A stretch of 42,294 nucleotides of DNA. Origin: Sarcina sp. DSM 11001. Lineage in GTDB: Bacteria; Bacillota; Clostridia; Lachnospirales; Lachnospiraceae. This document shows positions 33,882 through 42,189 of the stretch, one piece after another. Where the stretch lies: contig NZ_FNFZ01000031.1 in the NCBI RefSeq assembly GCF_900101015.1, positions 1 to 42,294 on the forward strand, given 5' to 3'. Within the stretch, counting starts at the first letter, position 1. Each line of letters opens with the position of its first letter. A program made the translations under genes and the position numbers. Below the pieces are notes generated by a model. That model did not search any database. It was not told the origin of the DNA and saw only the letters and a program-made list of their open reading frames with translations.

Positions 33882-34298
33882 TTATTCACCGATCAGCTTC
33901 TTCAGTAGTAATATCAATTGTTCTTTTTCCTTTTCCGTCAGATTTTTAGTGACTGCAATCTCCATCTCCTCACCTAATGCCTCCAGCTCCTTTTGTTCGG
34001 CATATGCTTTATCCGTTAGTGAGACGATTTTGCTTCTGGCATCTTTGGGATTTACAATGCGCGTCGTGTAACCTTTTTTCTCAAGTACCTGCAGAATATC
34101 AATAGCTGTGGAATGTGTCATGGAAAAAGTGTTTTCCAGATCCATAACTCTCACAGAGTCCTTCGGTGAATAATAAAGCTTCTTTAAGAATTTGTACTGC
34201 GCGACTGTCAGATCATAGGACTGTAAAATTGGAGCCTGTACCTTATCTGCCTCAAGGGCTGCTTTCTTAACTAATATAGCAACTCTGTCAAAATTCAT
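33882..34298 (-). CDS. MarR-family regulator
   Basis: The 138-residue protein is a MarR winged-helix dimer: VAQYKFLKKLYYSPKDSVRV, LENTFSMTHSTAIDILQVLE, wing RIVNPKDARSKIVSLTDKAY and a C-terminal dimerisation helix. It likely represses its own operon and is released by an aromatic ligand. Two perfect 12-bp operators overlap its promoter at 34314-34346. AAGGAGG precedes the ATG. It is the first gene of the four-gene aromatic/redox operon. Confidence 0.93.
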   Translation of the reverse strand: MNFDRVAILVKKAALEADKVQAPILQSYDLTVAQYKFLKKLYYSPKDSVRVMDLENTFSMTHSTAIDILQVLEKKGYTTRIVNPKDARSKIVSLTDKAYAEQKELEALGEEMEIAVTKNLTEKEKEQLILLLKKLIGE

Positions 34299-34313
34299 AA
34301 CACCCTCCTTTGT

Positions 34314-34356
34314 GTCGGTTCCGACTTATTGTACGTCGGTTCCGACATAATATCAA
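34314..34356 (-). promoter_or_regulatory. marR promoter with two palindromic operators
   Basis: On the minus strand -35 TTGATA (34356-34351) and -10 TACAAT (34333-34328) are 17 bp apart. The palindrome GTCGGTTCCGAC occurs at 34335-34346 in the spacer and at 34314-34325 just past the -10. Centres are 21 bp apart, on the same helix face. Confidence 0.88.
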
Positions 34357-34393
34357 CAACTTAGATGTTTTTTTATTTTAATCCGCTCAAATC

Positions 34394-34431
34394 AGGCGTT
34401 CATCTCCAGTGGAAATTGGAGGTGGACGCCT
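34394..34431 (+). terminator. Hairpin, possible terminator
   Basis: AGGCGT (34394-34399) pairs with ACGCCT (34426-34431), with CTCCA/TGGAG pairing inside and TTT after. It precedes the ICE gene at 34461. Confidence 0.5.
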
Positions 34432-34460
34432 TTAAGTCTGCCCGGAAAGGAGGACTTTGA

Positions 34461-34997
34461 GTGAGCAACGATTATCGCAATTGCGAAGGCTATCCTGACC
34501 CAACTGCAGGTGAAGCACACTCCCGGATTGCTGCAAATGAAAAGCAGTCCCTTCGTGCTTTCCGGCCTATCGTCTACATCTGCTCTCCATTTTCAGGAGA
34601 TGTGGAGACAAACGTAGCCAACGCCAGACGCTACAGTCGGTATGCCGTGGACAAGGGATATATCCCTATCGCACCGCACCTGCTATTTCCGCAGTTCCTT
34701 GATGATGACAATCCGGATGAACGTGAGCTTAGTCTTTTCTTCGGAAATGCCCTAATGAGCAAGTGCGCTGAGGTCTGGGTATTTGGCAGCCGCATCTCAT
34801 CCGGTATGGAAGCAGAAATCAAACGCGCCAAGTGGAAAGGCTACCACTTCCCTAATGTTTCATGGCTTCCAGACGCATCTTATAAGCATATGCCTTTTCA
34901 CTCGGCAGGATCCTTTCTCTCTGCAGATTGCTGTCAATCATTGCGATTACAGCCTGATCATCATCCAGATTACGGACGATTGCCGGCACTTCTGTGA
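34461..34997 (+). pseudogene. DUF4406/DUF7768-like ICE protein, C-terminal end lost
   Basis: The protein begins at GTG 34461 after AAAGGAGG. It contains RPIVYICSPFSGDVETNVAN, GYIPIAPHLLFPQFLDDDNP and WVFGSRISSGMEAEIKRAKW, the nucleoside-deoxyribosyltransferase-like fold common in ICEs and phages. After about residue 130 (KWKGYHF) it runs into the antisense of the ParB fragment, and the remaining residues to 34997 are not family-like. The junction is near 34850. The core is nearly complete, so residual function is possible. Confidence 0.7.
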
Positions 34998-35259
34998 GGC
35001 CTGCCCATTCAGCCGCCATTTTACGTCTGTGTCCCGCTATGATTTCATATTTTCCATCCTGTTCTGCCGGCCTGATCAAGAGCGGTACAAGCACGCCTTC
35101 CAGTCTGATGCTCTCCATGAGTTCATACATTGCGGCATCCTTTACAACCTTAAATGGATGATCGGAAAATTCCTGCAGATCACAGATCCGGACCATTCCA
35201 CTGCACGCGCCTGATGCGTAACTTCCTAATGAATACATCTTCTCTTCGTTCGTCATCAA
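34852..35259 (-). pseudogene. ParB-like nuclease-domain protein, N-terminal fragment
   Basis: The 135 codons contain the ParB N-terminal domain: MYELMESIRLEGVLVPLLIR, GKYEIIAGHRRKMAAEWAGL, then VIAMIDSNLQRERILPSEKA. The DNA-binding helix-turn-helix half, which should follow AYKMRLEAMKH, is absent. The cut coincides with the end of the DUF4406-like fragment, so one deletion removed both gene ends and left them tail to tail. It is ICE partition/regulation debris. Confidence 0.82.
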
Positions 35260-35290
35260 TCCTTTCCTCCTCCTGATTTCCTGTAAACAT

Positions 35291-35335
35291 AAAAGCGTCT
35301 GCTTTCAAAAACCCTTGAAAACAAACGCTTTTTTC
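35291..35335. terminator. Bidirectional terminator
   Basis: AAAAGCGT (35291-35298) pairs with ACGCTTTT (35325-35332), with TTTCAA/TTGAAA inside and T runs on both strands. Confidence 0.7.
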
Positions 35336-35361
35336 ACATTTTTATAATTCAGTTGAAGAAA

Positions 35362-35673
35362 TTACGGACTCCCTTTAGATGTGTTCCCGCATACGAGGTG
35401 CAAAACTACCGAAACTCTGATACTCGATATTTTCTCTTTTTTGGGTCCTTTTTTCTTGCTCGGATTTAAATTCCAGAACTTTGAAAAATGAGTGAATTGG
35501 AGTATCTCGATGTAGTTTTCTTTCTGCTCGGAATGGTAAAATTCCGCATAAACTCGGGCTTTTTCAGCCTTTGTGCCCTTGGAATTATCCGTGTCGGCAT
35601 CGCGGGAAAGAAGGATTTCTAGGCATTCGTCCGATGTAGCGAACAGACCGTCTCGACATGCCTGAAGCCGTTG
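35362..35673 (-). other. Open frame without start, unrecognised
   Basis: A 103-codon minus-strand stretch has no ATG, GTG or TTG in its first half and reads LQACRDGLFATSDECLEILL, then KAEKARVYAEFYHSEQKENY and FWNLNPSKKKGPKKEK. The composition is protein-like, and it ends at TAA 35362-35364. A stop (TAG) closes it upstream. It may be the end of a lost gene. I do not recognise it. Confidence 0.35.
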
Positions 35674-35758
35674 CTATGAATGTCAACGGTAAAGCCGAAT
35701 TGATTATGATAAAATCCGTTATACCGAACAAGTCTACAAACTGAAATATCTCTCGATT

Positions 35759-36733
35759 TCAGTTTTGATATCGTATCTGCTGTTCTTTGATCATCGGATA
35801 CCGAATCAATGCTTCTCCGTCTGTTGCCTCTTTGTGCATATCTACGGCTGTAATCTGAGAATTCTCATATGTTCTGTAATAGTAAATTCCCCGATCCATG
35901 TTACAGCAGGAAGAATATACGGTTATCTCATATTTTCCTTCGCCTAGACAAACACAGCCTCTTTGTTGCTCTACGGACCCCAGAATGTGGAAAAACTGGC
36001 TTACACTTTCCTCCTCCGAATTGCCGGAAACTGAATTCATGCGGGTAAACGCCGCCTTCACAAACCTTGATGCAGAGGAAAGATCACCGGGCATTCCCAT
36101 CGCGCCCATTCCACGGCTGTATTCCGTAATCTCCAGACCCTTGGTGAAAGTATTTGTCACAGGTTTATTTGACAAATGCATATAATTGCTGAGATGAAAC
36201 ATCTGCTGATCAAAGGTTGGATTGTTGGTCATGACCCCCACCGGATCATCGTATACTCTGATGCCATCTTTTAGAGGTTCAACTACAATCGTTCTTTTTT
36301 TATCCGCAATCATCCAATGCAACGGCGTTAACGGAAGCTCCGGGCTAAAACTTATATTTACCGGATTCATCCGGGAAATAAGTGTCTTTGCCTCATCGAC
36401 ATCGGCACAGCGACTGAGGATCCATGGTATGAATTCAAATGGTGCTACATTGTCCGCATCCGGAACTTCTGCCTTATAAGCAGCGTTCCCGGGAAAATTT
36501 AATCCAGCAATTCCAAGGCCTTTCTCATTTACGGCATCATAGAAGAGCGGATACCCCTCCACAACAAACGCTGTTCCGATCATTGCATAATGATGATTGA
36601 TGCCCTCGCATTTGCGAAAGATAAAGGGATAGTTTCTTGGCACAATAGTGATCTCTTCGTGATAAGAAAATTCCAGATCCAGATTGCGTCCGAAATAATG
36701 ATCCTTTGCATAATAAGTTGCTGCTGTACACAT
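35759..36733 (-). CDS. Bile salt hydrolase / choloylglycine hydrolase
   Basis: The 324-residue Ntn-hydrolase cleaves the amide bond of conjugated bile salts. The start is placed at the third possible Met (36733), giving MCTAATYYAK: Cys2 becomes the N-terminal nucleophile after Met removal, and AGGAG is nine bases upstream. Supporting residues are Arg and Asp in GRNLDLEFSY, Asn in AGLNFPGNA, Asn in MTNNPTFD and Arg in SSASRFVKAAF. Length is normal. Penicillin V acylase activity is the alternative within the family. It has no operon partner. It marks the host as a gut inhabitant. Confidence 0.92.
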   Translation of the reverse strand: MCTAATYYAKDHYFGRNLDLEFSYHEEITIVPRNYPFIFRKCEGINHHYAMIGTAFVVEGYPLFYDAVNEKGLGIAGLNFPGNAAYKAEVPDADNVAPFEFIPWILSRCADVDEAKTLISRMNPVNISFSPELPLTPLHWMIADKKRTIVVEPLKDGIRVYDDPVGVMTNNPTFDQQMFHLSNYMHLSNKPVTNTFTKGLEITEYSRGMGAMGMPGDLSSASRFVKAAFTRMNSVSGNSEEESVSQFFHILGSVEQQRGCVCLGEGKYEITVYSSCCNMDRGIYYYRTYENSQITAVDMHKEATDGEALIRYPMIKEQQIRYQN

Positions 36734-36875
36734 CTTCATCTTCTCCTGTTTCTATAAATGCCGACACCATCTTCCAGTTCAAACACTCTTGTCGGCTTTA
36801 TGTATTTTTCCTTAACATCAATACTACGCACTCCACATGAACAGTAGGTGTAAAACGATCCACCGCAGCACTGCT

Positions 36876-37310
36876 TTACCAGTATCGATTTCTACGTTCT
36901 TCAAGTTCAACAAGGGCGTTATATAAACGTTCCTGCAGTTCTGCTTTCGAAAGGCTTTTTACATACTTTCGCAAATCTTCGTAATGCCGTTTCACTCTTT
37001 CCTCTTCCTCACGTTCCCATTCTTCTGCTTGTTTCAGGAAATCTTTCGCAGCTTCTGGTTCAGAGGTGAAATACAGTGCAATCATATGTTTGCATACCAC
37101 CCGCCGTCCTTCGGCAAACGCACAATTGCAAATGGATTTCCTGGGATGCAGTTTATCAATGTAAACTTTATAGCTTTCCCCGTTGCTTCCGGATACAACC
37201 CCTTCATATGTTGAATCCCCGGATTTATTCCAGGAAACCACTTTATGGTTTTCATAATAATCCATTCCGCGCCAGACGGAATCCCCACTGGCTATTTCAA
37301 TCAGACCCAT
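36876..37310 (-). CDS. SWIM zinc-finger protein
   Basis: The 144-residue protein has a SWIM motif CxCx(n)CxH in CNCAFAEGRRVVCKHMIALY near residues 61-80, after a beta-rich region. A long Glu/Arg helix (EEWEREEEERVKRHYEDLRK) ends it. SWIM proteins bind DNA or proteins, often in repair or defence complexes. The start follows the YhcG-like gene stop by 17 bases, so the two are likely co-transcribed. A joint role with the nuclease is a guess. Confidence 0.85.
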   Translation of the reverse strand: MGLIEIASGDSVWRGMDYYENHKVVSWNKSGDSTYEGVVSGSNGESYKVYIDKLHPRKSICNCAFAEGRRVVCKHMIALYFTSEPEAAKDFLKQAEEWEREEEERVKRHYEDLRKYVKSLSKAELQERLYNALVELEERRNRYW

Positions 37311-37327
37311 ATAGCTTCCTTTCAGTA

Positions 37328-38674
37328 TTATCTGTCTTTCTTTTCGCTAAGACTTATCCTGTATTCCTCTTCTGCAATTTCAATCTGCTGCTGGATCTGC
37401 TCCGCAGTAGGCAGGTATTCCTGAATTTCCTTTATTTTCACATTATCGTAAGTCGCCACGCCCATTGGAGTTGTGATTCCCTGAAACGCCAGCTGAACCT
37501 CCGTACGATCCATATCCTTGCAGATCAGAAGTCCGATCGTCGGATTGTCGCTATCCTTTCGGATGAACTCGTTTACAGCATTTACATAGAAATTCAACTT
37601 CCCTGCGTATTCCGGATCGAAAGGCTTAACCTTCAGTTCCAGCACAACATAGCATCGCAGGTAGATATGATAAAACAACAAATCAATCTTTCTGGTTTTC
37701 CCGGAGATGATGATTTCTTTCTGTCTTCCTACAAAAGCCCAGCCTTCGCCGAGCTCAAGCAGGAATCTGGTCATCCTCTGCTCAATGGCAGTTTCCAGAG
37801 CTTCCTCATCATATTCTTCAGGAAGAGAGACGAAACCCAGGTCATAGTTCCCTTTCAACAATTCCTGCGCAAGTTTCCCTTGCGGCTCTGGCAGGCGCTG
37901 ATCATAATTCGTAATTGCTGTCCCCAATGAATGGTACAAATCAGCGCGAATAATGTTATCAAGGGCATTCCGACTCAAGCTCTCTTCGACAGTCCTTTGA
38001 ATGTAAAACAAGGCTTCTTCAATTGACTTACATTTTTGCATGATTAAGACATGATGCATCCATGGAACATACGCAAATATCAAAGGAAACAGCATTTCTG
38101 AATCAAGCTGCTTCAGTTTTTGTTTCTGAATTACTGAAGCAACTTGCTTTAGTTTTATGCTGGTAGTATCAATTTGATTTTCTAAATTTGAAATCAGCTG
38201 AACTGCATTGTCTGCTGATGAGTAAAATGTATACCACTGTTTCATGAACCATAAGTTACGAGCAGAGAATCCCTTTGCCTCTGGAAATGCCGCCTGAAGG
38301 TCAAGGCTGACCTGTTCGACAACTCCCCTCCCCCATTTTTCTTCAGCGCGTTTTATCACGAGGTCTCTGCCCAACTGCCAGTTGAAAAGAAGTTGTTCAG
38401 AATTCACCTTTACCGCCGCTTTAATCTGGGCACTACGGAATCGCTGTTTAATATCATGTATCCACTGAACATATTCTTTGTCGAGAGTTATATCATGCGT
38501 GCGTACTGCTCTTGGCCTTTCCTTATCATTCTTTTTTCTTCCTGCACCTATACAGCTTCCCCATATCCTTCTTTTTACATGTTTTTCGTGCAACTTTCGT
38601 TCAACATGCCCCAGATGGAAACAGGTCCGGACTGTAGTAATCTTTATTCGAAAAAGCAAATACATATTTCTCAT
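37328..38674 (-). CDS. YhcG/DUF1016 PD-(D/E)XK nuclease-like protein
   Basis: The protein matches the YhcG family. It has an N-terminal DUF1016 domain (EYVQWIHDIKQRFRSAQIKA, NWQLGRDLVIKRAEEKWGRG, SARNLWFMKQWYTFY) and a C-terminal nuclease domain with KIDLLFYHIYLRCYVVLELK (Asp, Glu-x-Lys) and ICKDMDR. Family similarity begins only near 38494. The first 60 codons of this frame look like non-coding. A better start, ATG 38529 after AGGAAG, is one base out of frame and meets TAA after 13 codons. So the 5' end may have a one-base frameshift or use an unusual start. The role is probably in defence or recombination (inferred). Confidence 0.8.
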   Translation of the reverse strand: MRNMYLLFRIKITTVRTCFHLGHVERKLHEKHVKRRIWGSCIGAGRKKNDKERPRAVRTHDITLDKEYVQWIHDIKQRFRSAQIKAAVKVNSEQLLFNWQLGRDLVIKRAEEKWGRGVVEQVSLDLQAAFPEAKGFSARNLWFMKQWYTFYSSADNAVQLISNLENQIDTTSIKLKQVASVIQKQKLKQLDSEMLFPLIFAYVPWMHHVLIMQKCKSIEEALFYIQRTVEESLSRNALDNIIRADLYHSLGTAITNYDQRLPEPQGKLAQELLKGNYDLGFVSLPEEYDEEALETAIEQRMTRFLLELGEGWAFVGRQKEIIISGKTRKIDLLFYHIYLRCYVVLELKVKPFDPEYAGKLNFYVNAVNEFIRKDSDNPTIGLLICKDMDRTEVQLAFQGITTPMGVATYDNVKIKEIQEYLPTAEQIQQQIEIAEEEYRISLSEKKDR

Positions 38675-38721
38675 TCGAATTGAGGTGACAGCTTAAATGA
38701 TGAACTATATGACTTCAAATA

Positions 38722-39522
38722 CCCGCATACTCGTTTGACAAAGCCTGTGAGCGGGTCAATGCCGCATATCACAAAAACCAGATAAAGAACGAAATCAAAT
38801 CACACCATTACATCCTGAGCTTCGATCCTCGCGACGGACCGGAATGAGGACTGACCGTGGAACGGGCACAGGAACTCGGTATGGAATTTTCCGCCAGAAA
38901 TTTTCCCGGGCATCAGGTACTCGTCTGTACACATGATGAAGGCCACAACAAAAGCGGTAACATCCATGTCCATATGGTGCTCAACAGCATTCGTATGAAA
39001 GATGTCGAGCGTCAGTCCTTTATGGAACGTAACACCGACTGCCGTGCGGGTTACAAACACCATGTGACCAAAAAATATTTTAAATATCTGCTGAAGGATG
39101 TCATGGATCTATGCCAGAGGGAAGACCTTCATCAGGTCGATCTCCTCTCCCCTGCAGCTGTGAGGATTACGGAAGAGGAATACCGGGCACAGAAACGAGG
39201 ACAGGAAAATCTGGACAAGCTTAATGCAGAAATCAGAGCCGCCCAAATGATCCCGCGCTACACGACCTTCCAGACACAGAAACAATTCCTGCGCGACGCA
39301 ATCACTGATACTGCCAGTAACTGGCTTTGTGTCGCAGAGGATGAAGGGCTTACCATCTCCGACCCTACCCCTCAGGCGATAATCATCCGTGATTCAGAAG
39401 ATGTCATTTACTTAATACAGGTTGATACCACTGAATATCGTGCTGCTACTGAAAACCATACTGTCCGGATAAATGTTACCCTTCCTGCTTGGATGGCGAA
39501 CTTCGCCGATAAGAGGAATTAA
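38722..39522 (+). pseudogene. Relaxase fragment fused in frame to HicB-like fragment
   Basis: The frame reads FDKACERVNAAYHKNQIKNE, then SHHYILSFDPRDGPE, a TGA at 38845-38847, then LTVERAQELGMEFSARNFPG and HNKSGNIHVHMVLNS with the relaxase HxHxH-like site. It continues to QTQKQFLRDA near 39300. There it joins directly to LCVAEDEGLTISDPTPQAII and VIYLIQVDTTEYRAATENHT plus VTLPAWMANFADK, a HicB-type antitoxin C-terminal part. HicB is truncated at both sides. The first piece comes from ICE transfer, the second from a toxin-antitoxin locus. GTG 38857 could start a 221-residue hybrid, but no ribosome site supports it. Confidence 0.75.
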
Positions 39523-39749
39523 ATTATAACAATATCTTTGATATCAAAAGCCTTAGCACGCTCATTCTTTTTATCAAAGATTGCATACAGAAAAATGCCA
39601 CCTTTCAGGACAAAATGATCAGCATATGGAGATACTGAGATCCGATATATTGTCCGCTCAAGTCCATAATAAACAAGCGCTTCCTGGAATGTGCACCCGG
39701 AGCTGACAGCGAAGTTCTTCAGCCTCGCTTTTACAGAATCTGCGTTCAT
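39519..39749 (-). pseudogene. abiEii: AbiEii toxin, truncated after 70 residues
   Basis: The fragment starts MNADSVKARLKNFAVSSGCT and contains the N-terminus of an AbiEii nucleotidyltransferase: ALVYYGLERTIYRISVS and FVLKGGIFLYAIFD. The GG of the active site is present, but the following Asp-x-Asp strand (expected as M-D-I-D-L) is lost; the end is KAFDIKDIVII. Start ATG 39749 overlaps the antitoxin stop (ATGA). The toxin cannot be active without its metal Asp residues. The cut lies next to the HicB fragment. Confidence 0.8.
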
Positions 39750-40333
39750 GAAATAAGCACCTCCAGATAAGTTCTGACAATAGATTCGCACCGCAGCATT
39801 TTTGCATAAGTATAAAGCCGGTCAATTTGCCGGTCCTGTCTTTTCAGGTAGTTACGCAGCACTTCCGACGTTTCTTCAATACCGATCTTATTGCGGTAAT
39901 AAATGATATCAACAACGGTTTTTTCGACATCAAAGATCTGGAAGGAGTCGCCGCCTTCCGTAATTTCTATAACACCAGTATTCATACGTGTAGGATCAAA
40001 ATAGAACACTTTGATTTCCGGCCAGTCAGGAAGTGTACTGACTTTTTTCTTCCGATCGATTGCCACGTCAATTACATCCGGCAGGAAGTTAGTAAGCTCA
40101 TAGTATCTGGCGGCACTCATCAGGCAGATCACACCTTTCGGTACATAAGCAGCTGCGTTAATGAAATCATTTTCATCGCCTTCATAAGAAAGATTTTCAT
40201 ATGTGGTACGATTAATGCGGCGTAGCTGTCCGTTTTCTTCCATCTGACCAATCTTATAATAAGAGCAGCCCATCTCTTTCAGTTCGCTGGTCGTGTAATA
40301 TTTCTGGTTTGCATTAAGCGCGATCACAATCAT
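39746..40333 (-). CDS. abiEi: AbiEi-type antitoxin
   Basis: The protein of about 195 residues (MIVIALNANQKYYTTSELKE) has an N-terminal winged helix and the AbiEi antitoxin domain (PKGVICLMSAARYYELTNFL, VIDVAIDRKKKVS, FQIFDVEKTVVDIIYYRNKI). In type IV AbiE systems it represses the operon and protects from AbiEii. AGGAGG is only two bases from ATG 40333 but eight from GTG 40327, so GTG may be the real start. The promoter at 40349-40377 forbids the longer frame. It appears complete while its toxin is truncated, so it is an orphan antitoxin. Confidence 0.85.
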   Translation of the reverse strand: MIVIALNANQKYYTTSELKEMGCSYYKIGQMEENGQLRRINRTTYENLSYEGDENDFINAAAYVPKGVICLMSAARYYELTNFLPDVIDVAIDRKKKVSTLPDWPEIKVFYFDPTRMNTGVIEITEGGDSFQIFDVEKTVVDIIYYRNKIGIEETSEVLRNYLKRQDRQIDRLYTYAKMLRCESIVRTYLEVLIS

Positions 40334-40348
40334 CACCTCCTGCCCTGA

Positions 40349-40377
40349 AGTATATATTAATTCATCTAAAATTTCAA
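40349..40377 (-). promoter_or_regulatory. Promoter of the AbiE operon
   Basis: On the minus strand TTGAAA (40377-40372) and TATACT (40354-40349) are 17 bp apart. Transcription would start just before AGGAGG, giving a very short leader. Confidence 0.7.
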
Positions 40378-40390
40378 TTAATTTCGGCAA

Positions 40391-40663
40391 TTAGATGCAT
40401 TCGCAGAAATTAGTCAAAATATATAACCTTTTAAACTGTATAACATTCAACAGAGCTATATGTTTGTCAATAAGCTCACAGCCATGAACCTGCTTCTGGA
40501 CAGATTCCGGACAAATTCAACATACAAAAAGGGTTCCCATCATTCGAAGCAGTTTTTGCTCCTGATGACGGAAACCCCGTTAGTTCCAGTTGAATACAAC
40601 AGTATTGTTCAATCCCGCAGCCAATTACAGCAAATTGAAAAAGCCACTAGGGCACTTTATCAC
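40391..40663. other. No supported gene
   Basis: A plus-strand stretch (LVPVEYNSIVQSRSQLQQIE, ATRALYHSHHL) has protein-like composition but no start or family I can name. No other structure is seen. Confidence 0.3.
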
Positions 40664-41005
40664 TCACACCATCTGAAAATGCCTCAGCGCCTCTTCAATC
40701 GCCCTCACCTTCTTTTCCGGGCATCCAGGCTGCCGGCTGTCCGGGGACTTAGGCTTGTTGAAGTTTTCCCTCAGGTCAAAGCCGTGTTTCCGCTTCACCA
40801 GGGCGATATTCAGGTTCGTGACATGGAAGCCATAGTTCTCCTGTACCCATTCCCTGATCTCGTCATAGGTAGCCTTGCTCTCCGCTGCGGTCACATCCAT
40901 TTCGTCCATATCGACTGTCACTTCGATGTGCTGATGGGTTTCATTGAGTTTGGACAAAAGACATACCGTCTCCACGTGCATCGGAATCTCCGAGATAACC
41001 GACAT
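40664..41005 (-). pseudogene. 23S rRNA methyltransferase (RumA-like), C-terminal tail
   Basis: The 113 codons read MHVETVCLLSKLNE, then VTVDMDEMDVTAAESKATYD, WVQENYGFHVTNLNIALVKR and ENFNKPKSPDSRQPGCPEKK. HVETVxLLS is the end of a RumA/TrmA-type methyltransferase, and the following extension is typical of ICE-encoded versions. The catalytic parts are absent. It is joined near 41020 to the brxC fragment in a different frame. No own ribosome site is clear. Confidence 0.75.
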
Positions 41006-41993
41006 TTTTTTGACCCGTTACAAGCGAGTTACACGTTTTTCTTTTCGCATGTGAGTCTGTCATCTCATTTAGTGCCTCATAGTGCTCCTTCTGTTCCTCG
41101 AATTTCTTTACTATAAATGCGACTAGTCCGTCTTCATCATCAGGGACATCCATGACATCGAAGTATTCCCTGAGAAGTTCTCGGACCTGTTTCATTTTGA
41201 CCAGAGAAGGAGTTTTCCGCTTAGAGATGCTGGTTTTCCCAATCTCTGAACGCTTACGTAACATGTCAGGAAGCTTAGGATCCGTCGGCTGGATTGTTGC
41301 TCCGCCATATTTAATAGTGACCTTCTGTTGGATAATCAATAGTGCGACAACAGCCGCAATATCAATCTCGCGCCATCCGTAAGGGATTCCCTGATAACGG
41401 CTTTGGACATCAAACATAGAGGTGGGAAGGTTTTTGCGGTCCTGCATAATCAGGAATTCCTCCACCTTGGCTGCTGCATTTCTGTTCGGCTCTGCCCCGG
41501 GAAGCATGGATTCCTCCCCTGTCAGGATGGCGATAATATCTGTATCCGACTCGGTGTTCCTCTCGATCAGATCCAAGTCACTGTAAACATGAGTGACAAG
41601 ATATTCCAGAGCCTGGTCAATGCGGGACTTTGCATCACCGCCTTTTATCTCAAGATGTTCTCCATCCACATAGAAGGAAGCCTTTGAAATAGCTGCTTTC
41701 AGTTCCTCCATAGCAGAGACTTCATAGCGGCTCGCCTCATCCTGCTGATCCCGGATAATATCCTGCATGGACTTGGGAAGCTGTGTCACATTCCGTTGTT
41801 TCACATACTTGCGGATCTTCATAGCGCTCTCCAGGGATTCATAATAAGGAGAGTCAGGCAGGACAACGATAGTAGCGTTTTTAGATTCCCGCAGCAGGTC
41901 TAGTTCGTTTTTCTCCGCAGTATCTGTCGCCACAGTCAAAAAGCGCAGCTTCATGCCTCCGGTCACACTGCCAGAGGTCACACCCAATGTCAA
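40941..41993 (-). pseudogene. brxC: BrxC (BREX ATPase), internal fragment
   Basis: About 320 codons match the middle of BrxC/PglY-type BREX proteins: KLRFLTVATDTAEKNELDLL, KNATIVVLPDSPYYE, ITGEESMLPGAEPNRNAAAK-type blocks and VQSRYQGIPYGWREIDIAAV. Full-length BrxC is about 1,200 residues; the P-loop ATPase end and the C-terminal third are both absent. A stop lies directly before the TTG at 41993. The last 30 codons (VGYLGDSDARGDGMSFVQ) are the methyltransferase sequence read in another frame, so the junction is near 41020. No other BREX gene (pglX, pglZ) is present. Confidence 0.78.
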
Positions 41994-42081
41994 TCAGTTA
42001 GTTTATAGGGGTGGTTTCCCGTAGGGGGGCCACCCCAAATTTTCTGGCTTCATTCACGAGTTTGCTATTCGTCCTGCGTAC

Positions 42082-42189
42082 TTATGCCGCCTCCATTTTC
42101 GCCCACCCACCAAATCCGGCAGTTTTCTCTACGCTGCGGTCCCACCCTTGCTCAAATGTCGGCGGCACCGCATGCCCGTCTTTTTCCAT
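42082..42189 (-). CDS. Short ICE-type peptide, probable gene tail
   Basis: A 35-codon frame, MEKDGHAVPPTFEQGWDRSV then EKTAGFGGWAKMEAA, has strong protein character. The frame stays open upstream to beyond the ATG (FLKLPWMEKD). I think I have seen this ending on conjugation-associated proteins of gut Firmicutes, but cannot name it. The surrounding 41994-42294 shows nothing else I can support. Confidence 0.35.
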   Translation of the reverse strand: MEKDGHAVPPTFEQGWDRSVEKTAGFGGWAKMEAA

